Notes: a model not told the origin generated them from the letters alone. Shown: positions 25,421-36,815, counted from the stretch's first letter. The stretch: DNA of 64,000 nt from Nelumbo lutea (GCA_022828595.1 JAKGHH010000003.1:11470934-11534933); one strand, 5' to 3'. A program made the numbers and translations.

Positions 25421-25548
25421 GGCTGCATGTGGCATTCCTTATTTTAAGGACTTTTCTCTTATTTGCTGTTAAAAATTCAGTATTCTTAAGCGTGTTTTAA
25501 TTACAAAAAGGAGGTAAGTACTTAAAATAAGAAATGTCAAATGCAGCC
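25421..25548. mobile_element. MITE, family B copy 1 (Tourist/Harbinger-like)
   Basis: A 128-bp element with terminal inverted repeats: left GGCTGCATGTGGCATTCCTT, right the complement of a sequence ending TGTCAAATGCAGCC. The inverted match continues inward (TTATTTTAAG against CTTAAAATAA). Perfect 3-bp TAA target duplications flank it at 25418-25420 and 25549-25551. A second copy is at 41735. Confidence 0.85.
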
Positions 25549-28234
25549 TAAACCATGCCCACTTAAGAATCTCAGTGTAGTTGTTCAAGTGAACAGAATT
25601 CAAGCTTTTCAGATTTTCAAGGTCTACAGCTCCAGTATTGATTGCTTATGTTGATATGGTTCAGTTTCTATGAATTGTGCTGTGTTCGCCCAAGCCAGGG
25701 GCCACCCAGAGTAAACTAGAGAAGGGAAAGCTTTGAACTTTAAACTCAAAAGGAAAAAATCCAGTGAAAACAAGAGAAAAGGCAATGGAGAAAAGAAAAA
25801 AGAACAGGAATGGTTTAATTCCTTGCATTCAAAGCATAGATTCGCTTAAGTTGACTTGACACTTGACAGTCTAGGAAGTAGGAAGTATCACCAACAAATG
25901 TTGACCACTTTTTAACAGATGAGATGAACACTATAAAGAGGAAAAATCAAGAGAGAAATAGAAATAGGGTAATAGCTTTGCAAGCCAACAACATCAATCA
26001 CCTCATCACCTCGAGCGAGCGAAGATGCCATGCCCATGCCCATGCGTGATGACACATCTCACAAGAATGTCCATGTCTTCCGACTGGCGTCTTATGCCCA
26101 CAATCAAGTTAAGCAAGCTGTCTTCCACAAAGAGGTCCCCATCCAGCTCCAAAAGCTAAAACACTAGATTCCCCCCTCAAAATCCATAGCATAGGTTCAT
26201 CAGAAACTCAGAATACCTATCGATCCTGGCATCATCAATAGCCTAACTACTCCCAATAAAGCCTCCCTAGAAAGGAGTTACAGAAGTTGCATCATGTTCA
26301 TCTAAGGTTAGCACTGAAGTTAAAGCTCAAGCCTAGACTGATACATTCTAAAGGCTTTTTTCCCCATTTGACAAGGAGAGAGCCACCCCAAATGGAAATA
26401 TTGGGCAATGACGTCATTGAATCATTCTTACCTGCTGATTTATGATGAATCATTTTGCTTTCTTCGCTTTTGCGCATTGGTGGTCTTGATTTACCTTTCA
26501 AGTGTCTCCAATATCTAAATAACACCTCAAAACTTCAAACATAATTTGTTCCATTGGATATCCCACCACCCCAAGAAAAACGAGGACAAAATAAAATGTG
26601 TGAGAGAGAGAGAGAGTAGTCTGACCACCTAAAGCAGTAATAACCAAAAGAAGCCAAGAACTACAGAATAGACTCGTACCCCTATAACTGAGTGACCACC
26701 CTAGAAGGAAACAAACAAGAGTTGCCAAAATTTTTCATAACGTGATTCAAACCCTTTTGGACCACCCGCCTAGCAATGGATGAAGGGGATATTGCTGCAA
26801 TGTAGGAAATCTATTAGAAAGCTCCCAATTAATCAATAGGAATTCATCTTTACTAGAAAAAAAGAAAAAGAAAAAAATTAGAATTCATAGTAATGCTAAC
26901 TTAAAAAGTAAAATAGAAAAATGTCAAGGGTCTTAAATTAGAAATAAAGGGATGCCCTAGAGACCCAAATAGGTATATTCAAATCACCAGCTGATATAGG
27001 TGGAAAACCAAATATGAATAGTGGGTTTCCGGAAAATTGTAGCAGCAAACTAAATCCAAGAGAACAAGCTCAACTCCTACAATTCACAGCGGGTAGAGAG
27101 TGGGTAGGAAAAGTGAGTAGGAAATCTGGGTTCGGGAAATAACAAACAGCTGCTAATTTTTGAAAAATCTAGAACCATTCCAGAATGTGGAGTAGAATAA
27201 AATATAAAAGAAAGCAGCGAAAAGGGCTGCACATCCATCTAAAACTCTTCTTCAAAGAACATGCTACACTAAGCCTCCAAATCTTGAATACTGATAAAGA
27301 AAAAGAAAAGAAAAGGACTCAAGATAAAAAGCTGAACTCAAGGCTCAACCCCACCTTGGATAGGCAAACCCACTTTCCAAACCTCTTTTGGAGTTTTATC
27401 CTCTCATCATTTTCTAAACCTCTTTGGAGTTTTCCATATGCACAGACCGTCCTATTGGATAATCATTTCTAATTAGAAATATGTAACTCCTCTAACTTCT
27501 CTCAGAAAAATAGCTCTATCCTCAGGATTTATGTTAAAAAATGGCTTTGAAGGCAGTAACATCTTTATATGGTTGATAATTTCAACAGACAAACCAAGAA
27601 AATGCCCTAATCCCCATAGGTTTCTGCAAGTTGTTTATAGCAAATGGAATACCAAAAAACTTCAACAAGCATTTAGATCTCTAGGAAGGGAGAAAAACTC
27701 AGCATAAGATACCTTTGATGGAAATTCCACCAATCTGAGATTGTCTTACACTGCCGGTCCCAAGCCTAGATAAAGGAGCGTTGTGTCAGGTTGGCAGCTG
27801 GCACTAAAACTTTTGCCCAGCTCTCATGGTCATGTATCTTGATTTGTCTGCTTTCATGCTAAGGCGCCTCAATTGTGACACACTACACCTTAACCCAAGT
27901 GTAATGTCAAGCACCTACAATTTGACACTGGATATGGGACTGAACAGAATGGAAACAGGATTCATGTAGCCGACAAGGCTTGGATGATGATGATACCTTT
28001 GATGGACATACTCACCCTTAGATTCTTACACTGAAGATCTACTTGTGGAGTATTTATGGCCTTCCACATATTAGGACCTTCCTATTAGATCATGGATTCT
28101 AGTTGGAAATTTCTGACTCTGGTAATTTTCGTTGTAGTTATCACTTAAAGAAATTTTCTAATTCTAGTTCAACTTGTCAGATTTACCAAATGCTAACCTA
28201 TTAGCTTAGAGATGGCAATTCTAGAACCTTCATG
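25549..28234. other. intergenic, no gene recognised
   Basis: AT-rich, A-rich on the plus strand. Short open frames (26298-26728 minus, 27185-27472 plus) lack domains. No repeat boundaries found. Confidence 0.45.
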
Positions 28235-28249
28235 ACAGTAGCAGGAAGT
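28235..28249. repeat. left target-site duplication of a LINE insertion
   Basis: ACAGTAGCAGGAAGT, repeated exactly at 28772-28786. With one mismatch the duplication extends 5 bp to the left on both sides (TCATK). Confidence 0.9.
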
Positions 28250-28771
28250 TTTGAAAGAGCTGGAGTGATTTTTCAATTACTGATATAGTAAGAGTGTGGA
28301 ATGAAGTGGCACACACTGCTGAGAAGAAAGAAAGAAAAGTGATGGAGTGGAAGCCCCTAGGTCCCAACAAGATTAAGCTGAATTTTGTTGGAAGCTCTAT
28401 AGGAAACCCGAGAATGGCAGGCATTCGTGGTGTGCTCAGAGCATACTCAAGAAAAGTTTTGGCTATGTGCTCAGGACCTTTAGGGGATGGTGATTCTTTA
28501 AAAGCTGAACTATTAGCTCTGCTACAAGGGTTAAAAATTGCCAAGCAAGCAGATCTTAAGAACTTGGAGATAGAAGGGGACTCAAAAATAGTGATATCAA
28601 GGGAACTTAATGCCCCGTTCACATGGATCAGAAGAACTGCAAATGGAACGGCTGATTCTTTCAAAGGCAACAGCTTTTTTGGGCTTTATTGTAACAATTT
28701 CCCGTGCATTGTCTGCTTACTAACTTCTGTTATTCTGTATTTAATTCTCTTAATTGAATAAAATTCTCATT
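28250..28771 (+). mobile_element. short 5'-truncated LINE insertion (RNase H domain only)
   Basis: About 520 bp between perfect 15-bp target duplications. The frame 28294-28761 encodes the end of a plant LINE polyprotein: VMEWKPLGPNKIKLNF, GDSLKAELLALLQGLKIAK, EIEGDSKIVISREL and FTWIRRTANGTAD. In the first catalytic block the usual Asp (NFDGSS) is Val (NFVGSS). About 25 residues normally found between the EGDSK block and the WIRR block are missing. The 3' end reads TTGAATAAAATTCTCATT with no poly-A before the duplication, so the tail is absent or very short. It is a dead copy of an L1-type LINE inserted by target-primed reverse transcription. Confidence 0.9.
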
Positions 28772-28786
28772 ACAGTAGCAGGAAGT
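28772..28786. repeat. right target-site duplication of a LINE insertion
   Basis: Exact copy of the 15-mer at 28235-28249. Confidence 0.9.
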
Positions 28787-30055
28787 AAGACAAAGAGACT
28801 CCAAACACACATTAACTACAAAACTCTTAAAATGTACCAGAAGCCAGAAGTCCCATTAGTCAGAATAAGAAATGAGAAAGAGAAGGATGATGTTTTGATG
28901 CATTTTCAGTGACAAATAAATTCCATCTTTCATTACAAAAAACCGTAGGATCTCATTGCTGGGTGTTGTATAGAGATTGTGGCTATCCATCCAAATGTAA
29001 CCAAAGCAAACATAAGTCTTCAAAAATCTTGCACAACCATGGAAACGTTTTATGACTTCTAAGGAAAACCAAGATCAGTTAATTAGTTATAGAAACTTTG
29101 ACTCTAGAGAGACTCTAGAGATTATCAGATTATTAATGCAACAAATATAGTAATAATTACCTGTTAAAAATAAAACATTTCTTCTGTAGTCATAACCAAG
29201 AAGTTATAGTCAACCCCAACTATTTAGATATTCAATCTAATCTTACATTTGAGGTTAGGAGCAACCTTTTCCATGAATTCCTTTCTAATAATACCATATT
29301 GTCTGAACAAGATTGACAAGTAGACCATCAAGCCCATTATCATTCTCTTTGCCATAGTAATGCATAGCTAGAAGTTCTAGTTCACAATACCCCTTTCAGA
29401 CATCTTACTCAAACTTAATAGCTAGTTGTCTTCCCCACTGTGCTCCATATGCTCCTATGGAAAGTGCTTCACTTGTCATTTTCCCTGGTAAAGTGTTATC
29501 GATTTACCTTCTTTGCAACATCTACATGGCCCATCTTGAGGAGATTCTTTGAACATCCTTAGGAATCAAAAAATGATATGAGATATATTATCCCTTCTTG
29601 AATAAAACTTTCTTGCTAAGTACTTAAACAGATTAGCATATATTGTTAATTCTTCCCATGTATCAAACCACGAGACTTTTCATCATAAAGCCCTCCAGCC
29701 AATAAATCTAACAAATTTAGCAGACAAAAAATTTCACTTAAAATGGTGATGACCTGTCTTTGATGTCTCAAGAATAAAGTCTAAAACAAGGCATGAGAAC
29801 AAGGAAGTTTTGGACAGCCTATTCAAGCAGCATATACTAACCTATTTTGGTCAGCATACAAAGCAAATGCAATCAAATAAACACCAATGAATCCATGGCC
29901 ACACACTTCAAGAAAATGCTGATCCGTCTTGCATTGAGTAATTCACTCTCAGGTCCACCCTTGTACAGTTCAATACTGAAACTTAGTGTTCCTTTAAACT
30001 ACCCTTCTTTCCTGTTTTTTTCCACCATCCACACTGATTCCATTTTTCTTAATTC
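28787..30055. other. intergenic, no gene recognised
   Basis: AT-rich, apparently unique sequence without supported frames or repeats. Confidence 0.45.
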
Positions 30056-30241
30056 GGATTAGCTGAATGCGGTGGATGTATAATGGGCTGTGGAACCAAT
30101 GATAATGCCCCACGCCAGTCATAAAATGCTTGGGGCCCACAGTGAGAGGTTGAATGGTTAGGCCCATGTGTTTTATGACTAGTGCTGGTCGTTATCATTG
30201 GTTCCACAGCCTGATAAACAACTATTGTGTTCAGCTAATCC
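30056..30241. mobile_element. long-inverted-repeat MITE, family C copy 1
   Basis: A 186-bp near-palindrome. The arms match over about 70 bp: left starts GGATTAGCTGAATGCGG, and the complement of the right end starts GGATTAGCTGAACACAA. Both arms then share GGCTGTGGAACCAATGATAA and CAGTCATAAAA / TAGTCATAAAA. No coding capacity. A second, more diverged copy is at 52984-53195. Target duplication not clear. Confidence 0.75.
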
Positions 30242-30369
30242 TATCTCCATTTTTCTCTACCAAAATAATGTACTTCAGGAGCAGATCTTCCAGGCATTAA
30301 AAAACAGAGGAAAATATCTATTCTTTGCCTCCCCCTCCAGTGTCCTGCCTCCTCTTGTTTCACTAAATC

Positions 30370-30374
30370 AAAAT
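30370..30374. repeat. left 5-bp target-site duplication (AAAAT) of the Copia element
   Basis: AAAAT immediately before the 5' LTR, matched by AAAAT at 36701-36705 right after the 3' LTR. Confidence 0.85.
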
Positions 30375-30563
30375 TGTTAAAAGCTGTTATTTCTCTAAGT
30401 ATAGTACCACAGGGGTACTATTGTAGTTCTACTCTTTTCCTTTTTAGTTGCTGTCACCCTAGTATATATACTAAAAAGTTGGCACTGCCAGCAACCTTTT
30501 TGGCTCTCAAATCTTTCTTCTCTCTCTCTTCTTTCTTCCTTTCTTCTTCTCTCCTGCATAACA
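30375..30563 (+). repeat. 5' LTR of the Copia element
   Basis: 189 bp, from TGTTAAAAGCTGTTATTTCT to CCTGCATAACA. A TATATATAC motif near 30470 is a candidate TATA region, and the 3' part is CT-rich. It pairs with the LTR at 36505-36700. Confidence 0.97.
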
Positions 30564-30577
30564 TGGTATCAGAGTGG
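30564..30577 (+). promoter_or_regulatory. primer binding site (initiator Met-tRNA type)
   Basis: TGGTATCAGAGTGG begins directly after the 5' LTR. It matches the TGGTATCAGAGC site used by most plant Copia elements apart from the C-to-T change near its end. Confidence 0.93.
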
Positions 30578-30962
30578 GACTATCAGATCTGAAAAGGAGG
30601 GATCGAGTGAACTGTTCCCTTCGCACCAGACTTCCAGATCTGTCGCCATCATCTACTGTTCAAGTGATTGAAGATCAAGTCTTCTCTTCACGCATGAAGT
30701 AATCTCTCTCCTTTCCTCTTTTTTTCTGGTCATGCACCAGGGCAGAACCTGTTCTAGGTCTGCTGGTTGGATTTGAGGTGACCAGCACCTCTGTCTTTCC
30801 TTATTTGTGGGGTTGACTGACCCCTGTAAAATCTGTAGGTCGGTGAAGACCTTTTGTGTGAGCGATAGCAGCTTTTATGCTGAACCTGAAGGTCAGAGTG
30901 ACCTGTATTTGCTATAACAGCATCTATGTTTGATGCGTAGGTCAAGAAATGACCTGTACGCC

Positions 30963-31050
30963 CTGTAACAGCACCTGTGTTTATCAAAAAAGGGCTTGTT
31001 AGTACTGTAACAGCACCTGTGTTTATCAAAAAAAGGGGTAACAGCACCTG
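30963..31050. repeat. 42-bp tandem repeat in the Copia leader
   Basis: The unit CTGTAACAGCACCTGTGTTT plus TATCAAAAAA occurs at 30963 and 31005. A third partial unit (AACAGCACCTGG) is interrupted at 31060 by the nested transposon and resumes after it with AAAAGGGGT. Confidence 0.85.
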
Positions 31051-31059
31051 GTGGTATCA

Positions 31060-32072
31060 TGGTTTCAAATGTCACTAATGTCGCCCAACATATGTCGATG
31101 TAGAGGCTCACCGACATGAAAATGGATGGTAATATAAAAATTACATCATTTCAGTCGACATTTCCGAAATACCCAAATCGCTCCAAATAACCAAAAAAAA
31201 AGAGTTTTTCCTATTATGTCGACAAGATGTCTACTAATGTACATTAATAATATAATATTAGTATATTATATTATTATATTACAGTATATTAATATAAATT
31301 ATTCCATTAATAATTTCTATTTAACATTTCAAATAAAATATTTATAAAAAGAATTAACAAAATATTATAATGTAAAACATAAAATATTTTTTCAAGTAAT
31401 AAAAATATTAACTAGTTAGTATTTTTTAAAATATTTATTAAAACCAAAAAATGTTTATTAAATTTTATAATAAATCATATTCTACATTTAATATAAAAAA
31501 TCAGAATAAACTTATTAAATTTTATACTAAATCATAATTTATTATAAGTTTAGTATTAAAAATCATAATAAATTCATTAAGTTTTATAATAAATCAGAAT
31601 TTATCATAATCTTAATACTACAAAAGGAGAAACAGTTTATTAAATTTATAATAAAACATAATATATTATAACTTTAATATTTAAAAAATCAGAATAAATG
31701 TATTTCTATTTACTAGTGTGAAATAAATATATTCAAATTTATAATAAATCAGAATTAAAAATAAGAAAATAAAAATATCAGATAACCTTGTAAAAACATC
31801 AAAATGCATAATAAATCAGTAAATCACCATTTACTAATTTGTTATTGATCTTAGTTTCTTAGCTTTATATAATGGTTGGGAATAAGATAATAGTCTAGAA
31901 ATATGTATTAATGCTTCTTTTATCATTTTACAGAATATCATTGCATATTCCCACATATTTCATAGTATTTCCACAATGTCTCTAATTTTTACAATATTTC
32001 CCCTCGACATTTCCGACATATGTCTTATATTTTGGTAAGCGACATTTCCTTTGACATCGACATTTTAAACCT
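31060..32072. mobile_element. nested non-autonomous TIR transposon (hAT- or Mutator-like) in the Copia leader
   Basis: 1013 bp inserted between 8-bp target duplications TGGTATCA at 31052-31059 and 32073-32080. The ends form imperfect terminal inverted repeats: left TGGTTTCAAATGTC, complement of right AGGTTTAAAATGTC. CGACATTTCCGA/ATGTCG-type motifs recur just inside both ends. The core is strongly AT-rich with repeated TTATTAAATTTTATAATAAA-like segments. Removing the insert restores the leader's 42-bp tandem-repeat pattern, which confirms the empty site. An 8-bp duplication suits hAT, but the termini are not the usual CAGGG/TAGGG, so the superfamily is uncertain. No transposase frame. Confidence 0.82.
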
Positions 32073-32196
32073 TGGTATCAAAAGGGGTTGTGTTTCTTAA
32101 GAAAAAAAAAAGGGGCTTCCTTTCTCCCTTGGTGTTAGCCTTCTTTTTTAAAAAAGGTTTTGTGCCCATTTTAAGAGTTTTTTTGAATCTATAACC

Positions 32197-33170
32197 ATGA
32201 GCAGTGAAGATTCTGTTACGTCCGGTGTTTCCTCATTGCAGAATGGAATGAGTGGGGGTGTGGGCCTATCCTTTCCCATGGATGTTATTCCTCTCGATAG
32301 TTTAAATTATTTAGAATGGTCAAGAGGGATCAAGTTGTACATTACTGCAAGGGGAATGATGGGTTATATAAATGGGAGAATCAAAGAACCTAATTCTGGG
32401 AGTGTTGAATATGACAGATGGAACCAGGAAAACAGCATGGCCATGTCCTAGCTTTTAGGTCTATGCAACCTCAAATAAGAAGGAATTTTATGTGGGCTGA
32501 AATGGAAAATGAAATTTGGGAACAAGCAAAATCAACCTATTCTGAGCTGCGTCACTATGCAAAAATTTATTAGTTACATGTAGAATCGTCCACTTGTAAA
32601 CAAGGGGAGAGGTGCCTTTCTGTGTATTACTTAGACTTGACCTCTGCCCGGAAGGAGTTAGATCATTATCAGAGTGTGGACTGGAAGTGTGATGAAGATG
32701 CAAAATTATACAAAAAACTTGTTTCTCAACAAAGAGTGCTTGAATCCTGCATATGAATCTATCAGAGTTTAGATCCTAGGTAGCAAGGATCTTTCCCTCC
32801 GTCCAGGAAGTTTATGCTATTGTACAAACAGAAGAAAATAGAAGGAACTTGATGAACAATTTTGGAGGGGATGTAGTTGGGTTGTCAGCGAAAAGGAGTG
32901 TGGTTATAGGTGGGGGAAAATACATTTAAGAGGGGGGACTCTCAGAAAAATGCGAATGACAAAGACAAATTGTGGTGTACTCATTGCCAGAAACCCCGAC
33001 ACACCCGAGATACATGTTGGGATCTTCATGAGAAACCGAAATGGGCTCAAGATTTGAGTAAGAAGCAAGATTCAAATCTAAATAAAAAGTCAGGACAACA
33101 AAGTACAAGAAATAACACTATGGAAAATATGGCTTCTCAGGAGAATCAACCCCCCATTACTACTGTGACT
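32197..33170 (+). pseudogene. Copia gag (broken)
   Basis: Starts with Met at 32197. The N-terminal gag segment includes LDSLNYLEWSRGIKLYI, typical of the plant Copia gag (UBN2/DUF4219-like) region, but ends at a stop near 32450. The downstream gag reads on in other frames (DLTSARKELDHYQ near 32640), so there are at least two frameshifts. The nucleocapsid zinc knuckle is intact at about 32970-33015: CTHCQKPRHTRDTC (CX2CX4HX4C). The protein would normally coat the RNA in virus-like particles. Confidence 0.85.
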
Positions 33171-33289
33171 TAGACTCACAATTCCTTCCATGACCATTTA
33201 GAACTCTATGGTAGAGCAATTTGTCAGATGGATGTTCCTCCCTCAACTTCATTTGCGTCTACATCAGGTAACTCTGCCACAGCTTTCCA

Positions 33290-33710
33290 TGTTGCATCTC
33301 ATACCCTTGACACTCCGTGGATCATTGATTCTGGAGAGTCTAAACACATGACTGGTATGTCCTCTTACTTTTAAACCTATCACCTCCTTTTTGGAAGAGA
33401 CAAGTTGAGACTAGCTAATGGATCATACACTACCATAGATGGTCAAGAAACCATTTCTCTTCCCTTTGGCCTTACCCTGTCTGATGTTTTACATGTCTCG
33501 AGATTTCCCATTAATTTGTTCTCTGTTAGTAGTATTACTAATTCCTTAAATTGTTCAGTAACCTTTTTCCCTTCTTACTGTGTGATCTAGGATCTGGCCT
33601 CAGGGAAGACAATCGGTAGAGGATATATGATGGATGGGCTTTACATGTTGGAGAATAAGGCTGGTCTTCAAGTCACAAAGTCTAAGAGTCAGTCTTGTAA
33701 GAGTTAAGTC
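33290..33710 (+). pseudogene. Copia pol: protease segment (broken)
   Basis: The aspartic protease active-site block reads WIIDSGESKHMTG (near 33320), keeping the catalytic Asp-Ser-Gly. The following conserved block LSDVLHVSRFPINLFSVSSI appears at about 33477-33540. A stop at 33372-33374 and another at 33588-33590 interrupt it. The next part leads into the GAG-pre-integrase zinc motif (LWHCHLGHLS at about 33715). Confidence 0.85.
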
Positions 33711-33714
33711 TATT

Positions 33715-34440
33715 TATGGCATTGTCATCTTGGTCATTTATCTTTTGAGCCTTTAAAAGTAGTGTTTCCAAAGTTGTTTAAGTCAGTGTCAATTTCAAAA
33801 TTTATTGCCAATCTTGTCAATTGAGTAAGCAGTGTAGAACTCATTTTTCTTCAAAGAATAATAAATCTGAATTTCCTTTCCACATTGTTCATTCTGATGT
33901 TTGGGGCGCCGTTACTTTACCATCTAAGAGTGGCTGCAAGTATTTTATTACTATTATCGATGATTACTCCAGATATACATGGGTATATCCCATGCGAACC
34001 AGGGATGAAGTACCAAAAATTATCCAAGATTTTCAACGGATGATTTTCACCCAATTTCAAACTGAAATCCAAATCTTTCAATCAGATAATGCCAAAGAAT
34101 ATTTTCATAGTGATCTCATGGAATTTTTTGCTTCACGTGGTTCACTTCATCGTAGCTCTTGTGCCCGAACACCACAACAAAATGGTGTTGTTGAAAGAAA
34201 GAACCAACACCTTATTGAAGTGGCCCGGGGATTACTAATTCATATGAATGTCCCAAAATGTTTTTGGCTTGAGGTTGTCCTTGGTGCTACCTATTTCATC
34301 AACTGTACGCCCTCTCGTTGGTTAGAGTGCAAAGCCCCACATCAACTTCTTTTTCCAAAGGCTCCCCCCTTCTTTCTATTCCTCCTCGTGTGTTTAGTTG
34401 TCATTGTTTTGTTCAAAATCTGTCACCCACTCGTGGAAAA
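33715..34440 (+). pseudogene. Copia pol: GAG-pre-integrase and integrase core
   Basis: After the HxxxC zinc region, the open frame 33821-34444 carries the integrase core: FHIVHSDVWG (first Asp), FQSDNAKEYF (second Asp) and RTPQQNGVVERKNQHLIEVA (catalytic Glu), so the DDE triad is present. The frame breaks near 34370 and the C-terminal part continues elsewhere (GYSFTHKGYCCFDL near 34475). A degenerate linker follows to the reverse transcriptase. Confidence 0.9.
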
Positions 34441-34698
34441 TTAGACCCTCGTGCTATTCCTTGCATATTCTTGGGGTATTCTTTCACTCATAAGGGATAT
34501 TGTTGCTTTGATCTTGTTTCTCGGAAGTTTTATGTTTCCATGGATGTCTCTTTCTTTGAGAGTGAGCCTTTTTTCCATGTTTCTCCTTAGGGGGAGTGTA
34601 GGAATGAGGAGAAACTGGTTCAGCTCCCTCATCTTCCTGATCCTCCTCCCTTTCGTGTCTTCTTTCGTCGTCACAAAGGCCAACCATGTTCAAGAGCT

Positions 34699-36497
34699 GT
34701 GGAGAACCTAAAAGTTGTACCACCAATGCCATCAAACTCTTCGGGGGCGGATCATACCCATTCAGGTATCTTGGTTCCTATCGATGTTCCTGACCCTATT
34801 GCTATTGATACTTCTGTTGCTAATGACCTTGACCTTCCTATTGCTCACCGGAAAGGTGTTAGGTCTTGCACCACTAAACACCCCATTTCCCACTTTGTTT
34901 CCTATGAAAACATTTCACCCTCTTTTCGGGCCTTTCTCACTTCCATTGACAATGTTCCTATCCCTAAGAATGTGGCAGAGGCCCTTTCGGTGCCTAAATG
35001 GACAGATGCTATGAAGGAAGAAATTAATGTTCTACATAAAAATGGCACATGGGAACTAGTAGATCTTGTTAAGGGAAATGATCCAATTGGATGTAAATGA
35101 GTTTTCACAGTTAAACATAGAGCTGATGGCACGATGGAGCGGATAAAGCTCGTCTAGTGGCAAAGGGGTTTACACAAGTGTACGGAATTGATTATGTAAA
35201 AACTTTTGCACCTGTTGCCAAGATGAACTCCATTAGAGTTCTTTTCTCCCTTGCTGCTAATCTTGACTGGGATCTGCATCAACTCGACATAAAAAATGCC
35301 TTCCTGAATGGTGACCTTGAAGAGTAAGTATACATGGTACAACCCCCTGGTTTTCGGGCTCAAGGTAATGAACAAAAAGTGTGCAGGTTAAAGAAATCAT
35401 TATATAGGCTGAAACAATCACTAAGAGTCTAGTTCAACAGGTTCCATGCAGCGGTTCAGCATAAAGGATACAAGCAGTGTCAATCTAATCACACATTGTT
35501 TGTGAAAAGAGGGGAAGGTAAAATTGCAGCACTGATAGTATATGTTGATGATATAATTATCATTGGCAATTGGAAGGATGAAATTCAAAAGTTGAAGATT
35601 TTTCTTGCTACCCAAGTTGAATTAAAGGATCTAGGTCCTCTAAGGTACTTCCTTGGAATTGAAGTGGCCCGCTTACAAAAGGGTATCTTCATTTCCCAAA
35701 GAAAGTATGTCCTAGATCTACTCCAGGATACAAGAAAATTGGAAGTGAAGCCAGTTGATTCCCCTATTGATCCTAACCACAAATTAAGTGACTGCCAAGG
35801 TGAACCTATCAAGGATGTGAAACAATTTCAGAGACTTGTAGGAAGATTGTTATATCTTTCTATGACTCATCCCGACATTGCTTATGCAATGGATGTTCTT
35901 AGCCAGTTCATGCATACTCCTAAGACCACTCATCTTGAAGCAGCAGAAAGAGTTCTTAGATATCTTAAAAAGTTCTCAGGTGCAGGCTTGTTGTTTCAAA
36001 AGCACGGGCATTTGAAAGTTGAAGTGTACACTAGTGCAAATTGGGCAGGATCTTTGAATGACAGAAAGTCAACTAGTGGCTACTGTACCTTTATAGGAGG
36101 AAATCTAGTTACCTGGAGAAGCAAAAAGCAGAATGTGGTAGCTAGATCTAGTGTTGAAGTTGAATATTGGGCAATGGCTCATGGAGTGGCTGAAATTATG
36201 TGGCTAAAAAATTTGTTGAGTGAGTTGGGTTTTCCAGTGGACGGACCTATGACCCTATTCTATGATAACAAAGCAGCCATAAACATTGTTGCTAATCCAA
36301 TGCTACATGATAGAACTAAACACATCGAAGTCAACAAACACTTTATCAAAGAAAAGGTCTTCACAAGGGAAGTGTGTACTCCTTATGTTATCTCTGAAGA
36401 TCAACTTGCAGACATCTTTACAAAAGGGCTACATCACTCACGGCATCATGATTTATGTGACAAGTTGGGCATGATTGACATCTATGTCCCAACTTGA
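34699..36497 (+). pseudogene. Copia pol: reverse transcriptase and RNase H
   Basis: The RT begins with EINVLHKNGTWELVDL and continues, across a stop at 35098-35100, a frameshift near 35145 and a stop near 35325, through [38 protein letters not shown] and SLYRLKQS. From 35496 to 36497 it is one open frame of 333 residues with the polymerase motif IVYVDDIIIIG, LKDLGPLRYFLGIEV, and the RNase H region KSTSGYCTFIGGN, FYDNKAAINI and KHIEVNKHFIKEKV, ending DIFTKGL. In RNase H the usual YTDADWAG reads YTSANWAG, losing the first catalytic Asp. The frame ends eight bases before the 3' LTR. Confidence 0.95.
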
Positions 36498-36504
36498 GGG
36501 GGAG
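36496..36504 (+). promoter_or_regulatory. polypurine tract of the Copia element
   Basis: GAGGGGGAG immediately before the 3' LTR; primes plus-strand DNA synthesis in this element class. Confidence 0.93.
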
Positions 36505-36700
36505 TGTTAAAAGCTGTTATTTCTCTAAGTAGAGTACCGTAGGGGTACTATTGTAATTCTACTCTTTTATTTTTTAGTTACTGTCGCCCTAGTATATATA
36601 CTAAAAAGTTGGCACTGCCAGCAACCTTTTTGGCTCTCAAATCTTTCTTCTCTCTTCTCTCTCTCTTCTTTCTTCCTCTCTTCTTCTCTCCTGCATAACA
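36505..36700 (+). repeat. 3' LTR of the Copia element
   Basis: 196 bp, same ends as the 5' LTR. It is longer by a 7-bp CT-rich expansion near 36655 and differs at roughly nine bases. Confidence 0.97.
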
Positions 36701-36705
36701 AAAAT
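36701..36705. repeat. right 5-bp target-site duplication (AAAAT)
   Basis: Matches 30370-30374. Confidence 0.85.
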
Positions 36706-36815
36706 CATCCAAGTGCCCATCAAATTCCTTTTCCCTTGTTGCTAGAACTTCAACTTCCCACAATATCTCTAAAAAAAGAGGAATACTATTTCAGTTTTAG
36801 CAAAAGATTCCTCAA

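Larger units (their letters stand above)
30375..36700 (+). mobile_element. Ty1/Copia LTR retrotransposon, structurally complete but decayed
   Basis: The element is bounded by LTRs of 189 and 196 bp that start TG and end CA and are flanked by the 5-bp duplication AAAAT. A primer binding site complementary to initiator Met-tRNA (TGGTATCAGAG) follows the 5' LTR, and a polypurine tract precedes the 3' LTR. Coding order is gag, protease, integrase, reverse transcriptase, RNase H, which is diagnostic of Copia rather than Gypsy. Gag and pol carry several stops and frameshifts, so it cannot move on its own. By eye the LTRs differ at about nine substitutions plus one 7-bp indel. The leader contains a nested 1.0-kb transposon (31060-32072); without it the element is about 5.3 kb, usual for plant Copia. 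Confidence 0.97.

Noticed and set aside
26298..26728. Minus-strand frames that might be exons of a gene between 25.5 and 28 kb
   Set aside because: Fragments have no domain, no consistent splice sites joining them and no conserved motif.
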